NCBI GenBank assembly: GCA_964424125.1 | Contig: CAYRHS010000055.1 | Location: forward strand, 1-18,127 | Origin: CAYRHS01 sp964424125 | GTDB lineage: Bacteria; Actinomycetota; Acidimicrobiia; IMCC26256; JAOSJL01 | Direction of reading: 5' to 3' | DNA: 18,127 nucleotides | Part shown: in pieces, positions 6,710-14,288 of the stretch | How positions within the stretch are numbered: position 1 is the stretch's first letter | Layout: each line of letters begins with the position of its first letter | Program-made: the position numbers and the translations under genes | Notes under the pieces: model-generated | What the model was told of the DNA's origin: nothing | Seen by the model: the letters and a program-made list of their open reading frames with translations, nothing else | Databases searched by the model: none

Positions 6710-8857
6710 ACGACCGCGAAGTCGCGTCCGGACCCGCCGCTCACCCTTCGAGAGCTCGAGGCGATCCCCGTCGGCCAGCTCCGGGGGGTCGGCAGCCGCC
6801 TCGAGGACCGACTGCACGAACTCGACATCCACAACGTGGTCGATCTCCTTGAGCACTACCCGCGTCGCTTCGTGGACCGCTCCGCCCGGGCAGCGATCGC
6901 CGACCTCCGGCTGACCGACGAGGTGACCGTGTTCGGCGAAGTGGTGCGGGTCTCGGGTCGGCGGACACGCCAACGGCGCCCGCTCGTCGAAGCCGTCGTG
7001 AGCGACGGCACGTCGTCGCTCACGGTCGTCTTCTTCAACCAAGCCTGGCGCGAGCGTCAGCTCCCGGCCGGAACCGAGGCGGCGTTTTTCGGTCGCGTGG
7101 ACGAGTATCGGGGGCGCAGACAGATGACCAACCCGGTCGTCGACGTCCTGGGGAAGCTGGGGGAGCGGACGGGAGCCATCGTCCCCGTCTACCCACAGTC
7201 CGGGAAGGCGGAGGTCTTCTCCTATCAACTCCATGGTCTCGTGGGCGAGGTCCTTCGTCGGGCCGCCCCACGCGGGTTCGCCGATCCGCTTCCACGCGAG
7301 GTCCGCGAGCGACTGGGGCTGGTCGACCGGGGTCGCGCGTACCGCGGCATCCACCGCCCGGAGGTCGCACGTGACCATCGCGAGGCACGTCGACGCTTGA
7401 TCTTCGACGAGTTCCTCAGGATGCAGGTGGGGCTTGTCGCCCGGAAGCGCGCGCTCGAGCGTGGCCGTCGGGGCATCAGGCACGACCCGCCGGGCGAGCT
7501 CGAGACCTCGTTCCGTGAGGCGCTGCCGTTCGAGCTCACCGAGGCTCAACGCCAGGCCGTCGACGAGATCGCGAAGGACCTGGCTGCACCCGAGCCGATG
7601 CACCGCTTGTTGCAGGGTGACGTGGGGTCGGGCAAGACGGTGGTCGCGGTGTCGGCGATGCTGCGAGCCGTCGAGGCCGGATCCCAGTGCGCCCTCATGG
7701 CTCCGACCGAGGTGCTGGCCGAGCAGCATCACCTGAGCCTCCGGCGGATGCTGGGAGGACTCCGTGTCGCGACCGACCGGACGCTCACCGGAGACCGGCC
7801 ACTTCGCGTCGAGCTGCTCACCAACCGAACGAGCGCTCCCCGTCGGCGCCGGCTCGCCGCCGGTCTGGCAAGCGGCGAGGTCGACGTCGTCGTCGGGACG
7901 CACGCGCTGCTGTTCGGGGACATGCGGTACCGGCGGCTCGGGCTCGTCGTGATCGACGAGCAACATCGGTTCGGCGTCGAGCAGCGCGCGCTGCTCCGGG
8001 GCAAGGGCGACGACCCGGACGTCCTCGTCATGACCGCCACGCCCATTCCCCGCACCGCAGCCATGCTTGTGTACGGCGATCTCGATCGGACCGAGCTCCG
8101 CGAGCTCCCGCCCGGCCGCACGCCGATCCGAACCGAGGTCGTGGACGCGACGCCGCTCGGCCGCGCCGCCGCCTACGGCCGACTCCGCCGCGAGGTCGAC
8201 GGCGGTCGTCAGGCCTACGTCGTCTGTCCTCTGGTCGAGGGTTCGGACAAGGTCCAGGCGAAGGCGGCCACGGCCGAGTACGAGCGTCTGCGCGACGACG
8301 AGCTCTCGGGACTGCGTGTCGGCTTGCTGCACGGGCAGCTGAAGGCGGCCGAGAAGGAATCCGTGATGCGGGCGTTCCGCGCGGGCGCGCTCGACATCCT
8401 CGTCGCCACGACCGTGATCGAGGTCGGTGTCGACGTTCCGAACGCCTCGGTCATGGTCGTGGAGGACGCGCACCGCTTCGGCCTGTCGCAGCTGCACCAG
8501 TTCCGCGGTCGCGTCGGTCGCGGCGCGGCGCAGTCTTGGTGCTCGCTCATCGCGGACGCGACCACGCCGCAGGCCGAGGAGCGGATGGCGGCGATGGCGG
8601 CCTCCACGGACGGTTTCCTGCTCGCGGAGCGCGATCTCGAGATCCGTGGCGCGGGGGAGGTGTTCGGGGAGCGGCAGGCCGGGTTCAGCGATCTGAAGCT
8701 GGGCCGCATCCCCCGCGACGAGGGCGTCGTGATGGAAGCTCGTCGCGTCGCCGAGGACGTCCTCGACGCCGATCCCGAGCTCGCAGAGCACGAGCTGCTT
8801 CGCGCGGAGGTGCGGGACCGGCTCGGGGACGATCTTGAGTTCCTGTTCAAGTCGTGA
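6710..8857 (+). CDS. recG: ATP-dependent DNA helicase RecG
   Basis: RecG is a monomeric double-strand helicase that regresses stalled forks and processes Holliday junctions. From an ACG at 6710 the product is 715 residues, normal for the family. Visible features are a wedge (OB) domain, Walker A GDVGSGKT (303-310), DEQH (416-419) with HRFG, a TATPIPRT block, and QFRGRVGRG in the C-terminal helicase domain. The start is unusual: the first ATG or GTG in frame is at 6836, which would remove the conserved LRELEAIPVGQLRGVG block that family members carry before DLLEHYPRR. No ATG, GTG or TTG occurs in frame between the fakA stop and 6836. ACG at 6710 has GGAG 5 bases upstream (6701-6704), so I place the start there provisionally; a 673-residue form from 6836 is the alternative. 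The stop overlaps rsmD by GTGA. Confidence 0.9.
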   Translation, partial: TTAKSRPDPPLTLRELEAIPVGQLRGVGSRLEDRLHELDIHNVVDLLEHYPRRFVDRSARAAIADLRLTDEVTVFGEVVRVSGRRTRQRRPLVEAVVSDGTSSLTVVFFNQAWRERQLPAGTEAAFFGRVDEYRGRRQMTNPVVDVLGKLGERTGAIVPVYPQSGKAEVFSYQLHGLVGEVLRRAAPRGFADPLPREVRERLGLVDRGRAYRGIHRPEVARDHREARRRLIFDEFLRMQVGLVARKRALERGRRGIRHDPPGELETSFREALPFELTEAQRQAVDEIAKDLAAPEPMHRLLQGDVGSGKTVVAVSAMLRAVEAGSQCALMAPTEVLAEQHHLSLRRMLGGLRVATDRTLTGDRPLRVELLTNRTSAPRRRRLAAGLASGEVDVVVGTHALLFGDMRYRRLGLVVIDEQHRFGVEQRALLRGKGDDPDVLVMTATPIPRTAAMLVYGDLDRTELRELPPGRTPIRTEVVDATPLGRAAAYGRLRREVDGGRQAYVVCPLVEGSDKVQAKAATAEYERLRDDELSGLRVGLLHGQLKAAEKESVMRAFRAGALDILVATTVIEVGVDVPNASVMVVEDAHRFGLSQLHQFRGRVGRGAAQSWCSLIADATTPQAEERMAAMAASTDGFLLAERDLEIRGAGEVFGERQAGFSDLKLGRIPRDEGVVMEARRVAEDVLDADPELAEHELLRAEVRDRLGDDLEFLFKS

Positions 8858-9420
8858 GCGCGCGCCCGCGTCCTGCCCCGCGCGTCATCGCTGGAAGCGC
8901 GAGCGGGCGCCGGCTGGTCGTCGCCGGGGAGACCCGCCCCACCAGCGACCGCGTGAAGGAGGCGCTGTTCGCGATGCTGGGATCGGTCGAGGGCGCAATG
9001 GTCCTCGATTGCTTCGCCGGCAGCGGTGCCCTGGGGATCGAGGCCCTCTCGCGCGGCGCCGCCTCGGCCGTGCTGGTCGAGCGGGCGCCGGAGGCCGTGG
9101 GCGCCATCCGCACCAATCTGGAGCGGGTCGGCTTCGCCGATCGAGTCGACGTTCGCCGGGCCGACGTTCGTGCCGCGCTGCGCCGTCCGGCCCCGGCCCC
9201 CGCCGCCGATCTCGTCTTCGTCGACCCGCCCTACGGTTGGGGGGACGAGGAGCTGACCGCCTTGCTCGACCAGCTCGCCGACTCCCCGTGGCGCGCCCCG
9301 GGCGCACGGGTGGTGCTGGAACGGCCCCGTCGGCGCCCGCCGGGCGCCTTTCCCCGGAACTGGCGATCGAGCCGCAGGCGAACGTACGGCGATACGCTCG
9401 TCGTCGTCATCGACACCTGA
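8854..9420 (+). CDS. rsmD: 16S rRNA (guanine-966-N2) methyltransferase RsmD
   Basis: This 188-residue SAM-dependent enzyme methylates G966 of 16S rRNA during small-subunit assembly. It shows the RsmD opening RVIAGSASGRRL and the RPTSDRVKEALF block (28-39). The SAM-binding motif LDCFAGSGALGIEALSRG lies at 51-68, an acidic VLVERAP at the end of the second strand, and the catalytic DPPY is at 124-127. GTG at 8854 overlaps the recG stop in a GTGA, so translation is probably coupled. The C-terminus after residue 155 is Arg/Pro-rich. coaD follows 20 bases later, the usual actinobacterial order. Confidence 0.93.
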   Translation: MSARPRPAPRVIAGSASGRRLVVAGETRPTSDRVKEALFAMLGSVEGAMVLDCFAGSGALGIEALSRGAASAVLVERAPEAVGAIRTNLERVGFADRVDVRRADVRAALRRPAPAPAADLVFVDPPYGWGDEELTALLDQLADSPWRAPGARVVLERPRRRPPGAFPRNWRSSRRRTYGDTLVVVIDT

Positions 9421-9440
9421 CTGCCGAGGGGGACCGGCGC

Positions 9441-9926
9441 GTGGCAACGGCGCTCTGCCCGGGTTCGTTCGATCCCGTGACGAACGGCCATCTCGACATC
9501 GTGGAACGGACGGCACGGCACTTCGACGACGTGATCGTGGCGGTGATCCGGAATCCGCAGAAGTCGCAGGCCATGTTCACGCTCGAAGAGCGTCAGGAGA
9601 TGCTGCGTGACGTCACGAGCCACCTCGACAACGTGCACGTGGAGTTCTTCAAGGGCCTCCTCGTGGACTTCGCGCATGAGCGTGGAGCGGCGGCGATCGT
9701 GAAAGGACTGCGAGCGATCTCCGATTTCGACTATGAGCTCCAGATGGCGCAGATGAACCAGCGTCTCTCGGGTATCGACACGTTCTTCATCGCGACGACC
9801 CCCGAGTACTCGTTCCTCTCGTCGAGTCTCGTGCGAGAGGTCGCTCGCTACGGCGGTGACGTGACCAGCATGGTGCCGCCCTCGGTCGGGAAGCGGCTGG
9901 AGCGCTTCTACGGCGAGTCCCCATGA
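9441..9926 (+). CDS. coaD: Phosphopantetheine adenylyltransferase
   Basis: CoaD joins 4'-phosphopantetheine and ATP to give dephospho-CoA, the next-to-last step of CoA synthesis. The product is 161 residues, standard for the family. CPGSFDPVTNGH at 6-17 carries the nucleotidyltransferase T/HxGH signature (TNGH), KGLRAISDFDYE is at 88-99, and SSSLVREVARYGGDV near 127-141 is the ISSTxxR-type nucleotide loop. The start is GTG 9441, preceded by GAGGGGG; the open frame continues upstream but only across rsmD in another frame. The stop overlaps the start of the sepIVA-like gene in an ATGA. Its CoA product supplies the prosthetic group of the ACP encoded about 2.4 kb further on. Confidence 0.95.
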   Translation: MATALCPGSFDPVTNGHLDIVERTARHFDDVIVAVIRNPQKSQAMFTLEERQEMLRDVTSHLDNVHVEFFKGLLVDFAHERGAAAIVKGLRAISDFDYELQMAQMNQRLSGIDTFFIATTPEYSFLSSSLVREVARYGGDVTSMVPPSVGKRLERFYGESP

Positions 9927-10456
9927 CCGACGACCGCGAGTACGACACCGAGGCACTGCTGTTGCGGATGCGCGAGGTCGTGGAGACCGCGCGGCCGATG
10001 CCCTTGTCGGCCTCGGTGCTGATCGCGCGTGATGAGTTCCTCGAGCTGGTCGAGGACGCGCTCGGAGGGCTCCCCGAGGAGCTCCGCCGGGCTCGGTGGC
10101 TCCTGAAGGAGCGCGAGGAGTTCCTCGCACAGGCTCGGCGGGAGGCCGAGGACATCGTCGAGGCGGCACGTGTCCGTGCCGAGCGCATGGTCGAGCGCAC
10201 CGAGGTCGTGCGCGAGGCGAACCACGTCGCGCAGTCCCGGTTGGACGAGGCTGACGCCCGCGCCCGGGCGCTGCGCCACGAGGCCGAGGACTACATCGAC
10301 CAGAAGCTGGCCGGCTTCGAGGTCGTGCTCGACCGCACCATGCAGGCAGTCCAGCGGGGCCGGGAACGCCTCCAGGTCCATGTGGAGGCCCCCGACGAGG
10401 TCGGGGGCGAGGAGTTCGACGAGGCCGGGGCCTTCTTCGACCAGGACGAGATGTGA
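9923..10456 (+). CDS. SepIVA/DivIVA-like coiled-coil protein
   Basis: The 177-residue product has a short N-terminal region with RPMPLSASVLIARDEFLELV, here near residues 24-43, then a long charged helix from about 55 to 155. That helix is rich in Glu, Arg and Ala with heptad spacing, and the protein ends in an acidic tail. The pattern, and the position directly before DUF177 and near rnc, match the SepIVA group of DivIVA-domain proteins, which in mycobacteria are needed for septation and cell-envelope growth. The ATG overlaps the coaD stop in an ATGA. The role is inferred from family and context; the protein could also be a generic DivIVA-like scaffold. No enzymatic motif is seen. Confidence 0.7.
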   Translation: MTDDREYDTEALLLRMREVVETARPMPLSASVLIARDEFLELVEDALGGLPEELRRARWLLKEREEFLAQARREAEDIVEAARVRAERMVERTEVVREANHVAQSRLDEADARARALRHEAEDYIDQKLAGFEVVLDRTMQAVQRGRERLQVHVEAPDEVGGEEFDEAGAFFDQDEM

Positions 10457-10477
10457 ACCTGGGAAATCCTGGGTTCT

Positions 10478-10485
10478 GGTAGGCT
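10478..10485 (+). promoter_or_regulatory. Extended -10 promoter for the DUF177-rpmF-plsX operon
   Basis: TCTGGTAGGCT holds TAGGCT (10480-10485) preceded by TGG, an extended -10. Transcription is predicted to start near 10491-10493, about 90 bases before the DUF177 start. No good -35 is visible. Confidence 0.5.
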
Positions 10486-10491
10486 GAGCTA

Positions 10492-10512
10492 ACGGTCGGG
10501 GCCACCGACCGT
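10492..10512 (+). promoter_or_regulatory. Perfect hairpin at the 5' end of the operon leader
   Basis: ACGGTCGG (10492-10499) and CCGACCGT (10505-10512) form an 8-bp perfect stem with a 5-base loop, at the predicted transcript start. The rest of the leader to 10581 is very GC-rich and also likely to fold. It lacks a T-run, so a terminator reading for the upstream genes is less convincing, though not excluded. Confidence 0.5.
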
Positions 10513-10581
10513 CCGACCCCGATCCCCGACGGCCGGGGCGCCCGCGGCCGCAGCTCGCCGCCGCGACACGGCCGCGGACCC

Positions 10582-11115
10582 ATGCCCGCATCTCGCACCG
10601 ACATCGATGCCGTCGAGCCCGACGAGTCGGCCTTGCGCGTCGACGTCGCCGATCTCCTCGCCGAAACGGCCGGCAGGCGCTCGTTGCACCGGCAGGCGTC
10701 GTTGTCCGACCTCGTCTCGACCGCCGCCCGCCCGGCGGGGGCCGCGGCGCTCGACCTCGTCCTCGAGCACGTTCCCGAGGGCGTGGTGGTCCACGGGAGC
10801 GTGCGCACCCGCTGGGAGGCCCCGTGCAGCCGCTGTCTCGAACCGGTCGAGGGTGAGGTGATGGTCCAGATCGCCGAGCTCTTCGAGCGCGAACCGGTCG
10901 CGGGCGAGACCTATCTGCTCGACGGCGACCAGGTGGACCTCGCCGATCCGGTGCGGGACGCGGTCGCTCTCGAGCTGCCTCCGGTACCCCGGTGCGGTGC
11001 GGACTGCCGGGGCTTGTGCCCGCTCTGCGGCGCGAACCGGAACCACGAGACGTGCAGCTGCGAGGAGCGTCCCCCCGACCCGAGGTGGGCACCGCTCGAG
11101 CAGCTCGAGCTGTAG
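10582..11115 (+). CDS. DUF177 (YceD-like) zinc-cysteine protein
   Basis: The 177-residue product has the DUF177 layout: an N-terminal region containing DVADLL, then GSVRTRWEAPCSRCLEP around 72-88 with a CxxC (C82, C85). A C-terminal cysteine group follows (C138, C142, C146, C149, C158, C160) around CRGLCPLCGANRN. In E. coli YceD sits before rpmF and is linked to 23S rRNA accumulation in some studies; the molecular job is not firm. rpmF follows 48 bases later, as usual. The ATG at 10582 has no clear ribosome site and lies behind a 90-base GC-rich leader with a stable hairpin, so translation may depend on leader folding. The cysteines suggest one or two metal sites, which is an inference. Confidence 0.88.
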   Translation: MPASRTDIDAVEPDESALRVDVADLLAETAGRRSLHRQASLSDLVSTAARPAGAAALDLVLEHVPEGVVVHGSVRTRWEAPCSRCLEPVEGEVMVQIAELFEREPVAGETYLLDGDQVDLADPVRDAVALELPPVPRCGADCRGLCPLCGANRNHETCSCEERPPDPRWAPLEQLEL

Positions 11116-11163
11116 GCACCCGACCGACCCTGCGTCGGGCAACGAACGAGGAGCGACGACACG

Positions 11164-11343
11164 ATGGCTGTTCCGAAGGGCAAGACGAGCCGAGCGGCCA
11201 CGCGCCGGCGTCGCGCCGCGAACTGGAAGCTCGGTGAGCCGCCACGATCGCTGTGCCCGCACTGTGGCGCGAGCAAGCGACCCCACGTGGTGTGTCCGCA
11301 CTGCGGCTGGTACCGGGATCGTCAAGTCCTGGACGTCGAGTAG
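11164..11343 (+). CDS. rpmF: 50S ribosomal protein L32
   Basis: The 59-residue product starts MAVPKGKTSRAATRRRRA, the universal L32 N-terminus, and carries CPHC (31-34) and CPHC (44-47), the zinc-binding C+ form. GAGGAG at 11148-11153 is a ribosome site 10 bases before the ATG. It is a structural component of the large subunit. Its place between DUF177 and plsX is the widely conserved rpmF-plsX arrangement that ties ribosome and phospholipid genes. The plsX start lies 4 bases after its TAG stop. Confidence 0.96.
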   Translation: MAVPKGKTSRAATRRRRAANWKLGEPPRSLCPHCGASKRPHVVCPHCGWYRDRQVLDVE

Positions 11344-11347
11344 CGCA

Positions 11348-12361
11348 GTGGGCACGCAGCCGTCTCGCCTTCCCGTGGTCGCGGTCGATGCCGTCGGCGG
11401 CGATCGTGCCCCCGGCGAGGTCGTGGCCGGCGCGTTGGCCGCAGCGCACGAGCTCGACGTCGAGATCGTGCTCGTGGGACCGGACGAGGTCGTGAAGGCC
11501 GAGCTCCCCGACGGCGCGGTACCGGCCGGCGTCACGCTCCTGTCCGCGGGCCAGACCATCTCGATGGACGAGGAGCCCAGCGCCGCGGTTCGCCGGAAGA
11601 AGGATTCCTCCCTCGTCCGAGCCGCCGAGGCGGTTCGCGACGGCAACGCCGACGCGATGGTGAGTGCCGGGAACACGGGGGCGACGATGGCGGCCGCGCT
11701 CCTGCGCATGGGTCGGATCGCTGGGGTCGCGCGACCCGCCGTCGCGGTTCCCATTCCTGTGCCGGGCGCGGGGTACCAGCTGCTCGTCGACGCGGGTGCC
11801 ACCGTGGACTGCGCCCCGGAGTGGTTGGCGCAGTTCGCGACCATGGGACGTGAGTACGCCCGGGTTCGCTTCGGCGTCAGCGAGCCGACCGTCGGGTTGC
11901 TGTCCAACGGTGAGGAGGCGGGAAAGGGCGACGCGCTGCGCAAGGAGGCGGCCGAGGCCCTCTCCGGGAGCCCCGGCTTCGTGGGGAACGTCGAGGGGCG
12001 CGATCTCATGTCAACACGCCCCGACGTGGTGGTGACCGACGGGTTCACCGGGAACGTCGCGCTGAAGACGATGGAGGGCGCGATTCGGGTGGTTGCCGGA
12101 CTGGTGTACGGGGTGCTGGACGCGACGCCCGAGGCGCGGCAGGCCGCCGAGGTGATCGCTCCGCTGCTGGCCGACGCGGCCGCGACCCTCGACCCGGACG
12201 CCACCGGCGGCGCCTCGTTGCTCGGTGTGAAGGGTGTCTGCGTGATCTCGCACGGCTCGTCCTCGGCCCGAGCGATCGTGAACGCGATCCGGGTCGCGGC
12301 GGACGCAGTGGCGGCCGACGTCCCGTCCCGATTGCAGGAGGCCGTGGCCGATGCCCGCTGA
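11348..12361 (+). CDS. plsX: Phosphate acyltransferase PlsX
   Basis: PlsX makes acyl-phosphate from acyl-ACP and inorganic phosphate at the membrane face; PlsY then uses it to acylate glycerol-3-phosphate. From GTG 11348 the product is 337 residues, typical for the family. The start block VVAVDAVGGDRAP (family VDAMGGDxAP, here Val for Met), SMDEEPSAAVRRKKDSSL, VSAGNTGATMAA and TDGFTGNVALKTMEG are all present. The frame stays open upstream through rpmF, but that stretch is not plsX-like, so the GTG just after the rpmF stop is chosen. It has no strong ribosome site and is probably coupled to rpmF. Its end overlaps acpP by 11 bases. Confidence 0.94.
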   Translation: MGTQPSRLPVVAVDAVGGDRAPGEVVAGALAAAHELDVEIVLVGPDEVVKAELPDGAVPAGVTLLSAGQTISMDEEPSAAVRRKKDSSLVRAAEAVRDGNADAMVSAGNTGATMAAALLRMGRIAGVARPAVAVPIPVPGAGYQLLVDAGATVDCAPEWLAQFATMGREYARVRFGVSEPTVGLLSNGEEAGKGDALRKEAAEALSGSPGFVGNVEGRDLMSTRPDVVVTDGFTGNVALKTMEGAIRVVAGLVYGVLDATPEARQAAEVIAPLLADAAATLDPDATGGASLLGVKGVCVISHGSSSARAIVNAIRVAADAVAADVPSRLQEAVADAR

Positions 12362-12659
12362 GACGCACATGGCGGGCGGGGCTCCGGGCCGCGACGAGGT
12401 GTTCGCGCTCATTCGCGACCGGCTCGCCGAGATCCTGGAGATCGACGGCTCCCGGGTGACGATGGATTCGCGCTTCGACGAAGACCTCGACGCCGACTCG
12501 CTCGCGCTGATCGAGCTGGTTGAAGCGCTCGAGGAGGAGCTCGGCGAACGCTCGGTCGGGTTCCACGTCGACGACGAGGACCTGGCCGATCTCACCTCGG
12601 TCCACGACGCCGTCGACTACGTCGTCGCGCGTCTGGGCTCGTCGGAGGGAGGCAGATGA
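12351..12659 (+). CDS. acpP: Acyl carrier protein
   Basis: The 102-residue acidic protein carries growing fatty acyl chains on 4'-phosphopantetheine. The attachment serine is S50 in DADSLALIELVEALEEELG. Upstream helix residues (VFALIRDRLAEILEID) and the closing HDAVDYVV match ACP. It is longer than the usual 75-90 residues because of an N-terminal extension of about 14 residues and a few extra residues (ERSVGFHV) between helices II and III. ATG 12351 overlaps the plsX end, with AGGAGG about 10 bases upstream; a second ATG at 12369 is possible. The stop overlaps rnc as ATGA. Together with plsX and CoaD it forms a lipid-precursor group. Confidence 0.93.
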   Translation: MPAETHMAGGAPGRDEVFALIRDRLAEILEIDGSRVTMDSRFDEDLDADSLALIELVEALEEELGERSVGFHVDDEDLADLTSVHDAVDYVVARLGSSEGGR

Positions 12660-13459
12660 CCGTCGAGGCCGAGTCCGCACCGTCGCGTGAGAACACGATG
12701 CCCGGCGTGCCGCACGCTGGCGACCTCGACGACGATGATCTCGGCCCGCTCGAGGACGCGCTCGGGTGGCGGTTTCGCGATCGTGACCTGCTCCGGCACG
12801 CGCTCGTACATCGCTCGTACCGAGCGGAACGGCCCGAGCTGTCCTCGAACGAGCGGCTGGAGTTCCTGGGCGACTCCGTGCTCGGCCTCGCGGTGACGCG
12901 TGAGCTCTACGAGCGGTTCCCGCTCCTCCCAGAAGGCGAACTCGCGCGGATCCGCGCCTCGGTCGTGAACCGGGACGTGCTCGCCGCCGTCGCGGCCGAG
13001 ATGGATCTCGGGCGCTTCGTCCTCCTCGACAAGGGTGAGGAGGCCTCGGGCGGGCGAGCCAAGAGCTCGATCCTCGCCGACACCCTCGAGGCGGTCCTCG
13101 CTGCGCTCTACCTCGACGCCGGGTGGGACCCGGTCGTCGGGCTCGTCACGACCCTGCTGTCGGGGCGAATCGCCGAGGCGGCCGCCGGTCCGAGCGAGCA
13201 GGAGTACAAGAACCGGCTGCAGGAACTCGCCGCTCGGCACTACGAGCAGCGTCCTCGCTACGCCGTTCGCGACGAGGGTCCCGAGCACGAGAAGCGGTTC
13301 TTCGCCAGCGTCTCGCTGGGGGGAAGCGTCCGCGGCCGTGGCGAAGGGAGCTCCAAGAAGTCGGCGGAGCAGGCCGCGGCACGGGCGGCGTGGGACTGGC
13401 TGCGCGGGCGGCACGGCGGGGTGGACGCCGACGAGGAAGTGAGTGGCGACGATGCCTGA
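12656..13459 (+). CDS. rnc: Ribonuclease III
   Basis: RNase III cuts double-stranded RNA, including the rRNA precursor. The 267-residue protein has the catalytic domain with signature NERLEFLGD at 65-73 (E69 and D73) and D142/E145 in the DTLEAVLAALYLDAGW block. A linker and a dsRNA-binding domain at about 182-251 (EYKNRLQEL, SSKKSAEQAAA) follow. About 30 acidic N-terminal residues precede the usual domain start. The ATG overlaps the acpP stop (ATGA) and has GGAGG just upstream, which supports it over ATG 12698. The end overlaps mutM by 8 bases. Neighbours acpP and mutM are the standard actinobacterial partners. Confidence 0.95.
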   Translation: MTVEAESAPSRENTMPGVPHAGDLDDDDLGPLEDALGWRFRDRDLLRHALVHRSYRAERPELSSNERLEFLGDSVLGLAVTRELYERFPLLPEGELARIRASVVNRDVLAAVAAEMDLGRFVLLDKGEEASGGRAKSSILADTLEAVLAALYLDAGWDPVVGLVTTLLSGRIAEAAAGPSEQEYKNRLQELAARHYEQRPRYAVRDEGPEHEKRFFASVSLGGSVRGRGEGSSKKSAEQAAARAAWDWLRGRHGGVDADEEVSGDDA

Positions 13460-14288
13460 GCTCCCCGAGGTCGAGGTCATCCGGCGTGATCTCGAAAAGG
13501 ACGTGGTCGGTCGCAAGATCAAGGACGTCGAGGTCCTCGCCATGCGACCTGTGCGCCGGCACCGACAGCGCAAGCAGTTCGTCGACCCGCTCGTGGGCGC
13601 CAAGATCAAGAGCGTCGAGCGGCGGGGAAAGTACCTGGTGCTGGGACTGGACACGGGCAACGCGCTCGTGATCCATCTCGGGATGTCCGGCCAGCTCCGG
13701 CGGGCGAAGTCCGCGAAGGAGAAGCGGCTGAAACACACCCACGTGATCATCCGCTTCACCCAGGGGGGAGAGCTCCGATTCGTCGACCCGAGGACCTTCG
13801 GCGAGATGTTCGTGACCGCGCCCGACGAGCTCGAATCGGAGGTCCCCGAGCTAGCCCATCTCGGTTTCGATCCCCTCGAGTCGGCGGTGTCCGTGGACCG
13901 CTTCGCCGCACTCCTGCGGCAGCGGAGCGTCAAGCTCAAGACGCTGCTGATGGACCAGAAGTTCGTCGCGGGGATCGGCAACATCTACAGCGACGAGATC
14001 CTCTTCCAGGCGGGGCTGCGGTTCGATCGACTCAGCGACTCGCTGTCGCCACAGGAGGTCCGGCGCCTCTACCGGGCGATCATCGAGGTCCTCCAGGATG
14101 CGGTGAAGTACCGCGGTTCCACGCTCCCCGACGAAGGCTTCGTCGACCTGCAGGGCAGGCCCGGCGAGTACCAGGAACACCATCAGGTGTACGGCCGCGA
14201 AGGAGAGCCGTGCCCGCGCACGAAGCGGCCCATCCGGCGACAGCGGTTCGGCAACCGTTCGACGTTCTTCTCGGAGAGTCAGGTCTGA
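13452..14288 (+). CDS. mutM: Formamidopyrimidine-DNA glycosylase with degenerate zinc finger
   Basis: MutM/Fpg excises oxidised purines such as 8-oxoguanine and nicks the site by beta,delta-elimination. Starting at ATG 13452 gives MPELPEVE, with catalytic Pro2 and Glu3 (1 and 2 after Met removal); an upstream GTG at 13443 is rejected since it would bury the proline. K60 (family Lys57) in RRGKYLVL, M78, R114 and F116 (the void-filling triad) and GIGNIYSDEILF are all kept. The C-terminal finger is not: the four-Cys pattern reads C254, T257, S274 and Q277, so three of four zinc ligands are gone, while the DNA-contacting Arg in GNRSTFF (R269) remains. The product is 278 residues, normal length. 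The gene overlaps rnc by 8 bases. Confidence 0.93.
   Translation: MPELPEVEVIRRDLEKDVVGRKIKDVEVLAMRPVRRHRQRKQFVDPLVGAKIKSVERRGKYLVLGLDTGNALVIHLGMSGQLRRAKSAKEKRLKHTHVIIRFTQGGELRFVDPRTFGEMFVTAPDELESEVPELAHLGFDPLESAVSVDRFAALLRQRSVKLKTLLMDQKFVAGIGNIYSDEILFQAGLRFDRLSDSLSPQEVRRLYRAIIEVLQDAVKYRGSTLPDEGFVDLQGRPGEYQEHHQVYGREGEPCPRTKRPIRRQRFGNRSTFFSESQV

Noticed and set aside
6680..8791. A 703-codon open frame on the minus strand opposite recG
   Set aside because: It lies fully over recG, a certain gene, has a composition of His/Arg/Asp-rich shadow sequence and no recognisable domain. Long antisense frames are expected at this GC content.
8835..9440. Upstream extension of coaD across rsmD
   Set aside because: The extra 202 codons are Arg/Pro-rich out-of-frame rsmD; the CoaD family begins right at GTG 9441.
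10997..11347. Upstream extension of plsX across DUF177 and rpmF
   Set aside because: It reads through two firmly identified genes in another frame; the PlsX fold begins just after GTG 11348.
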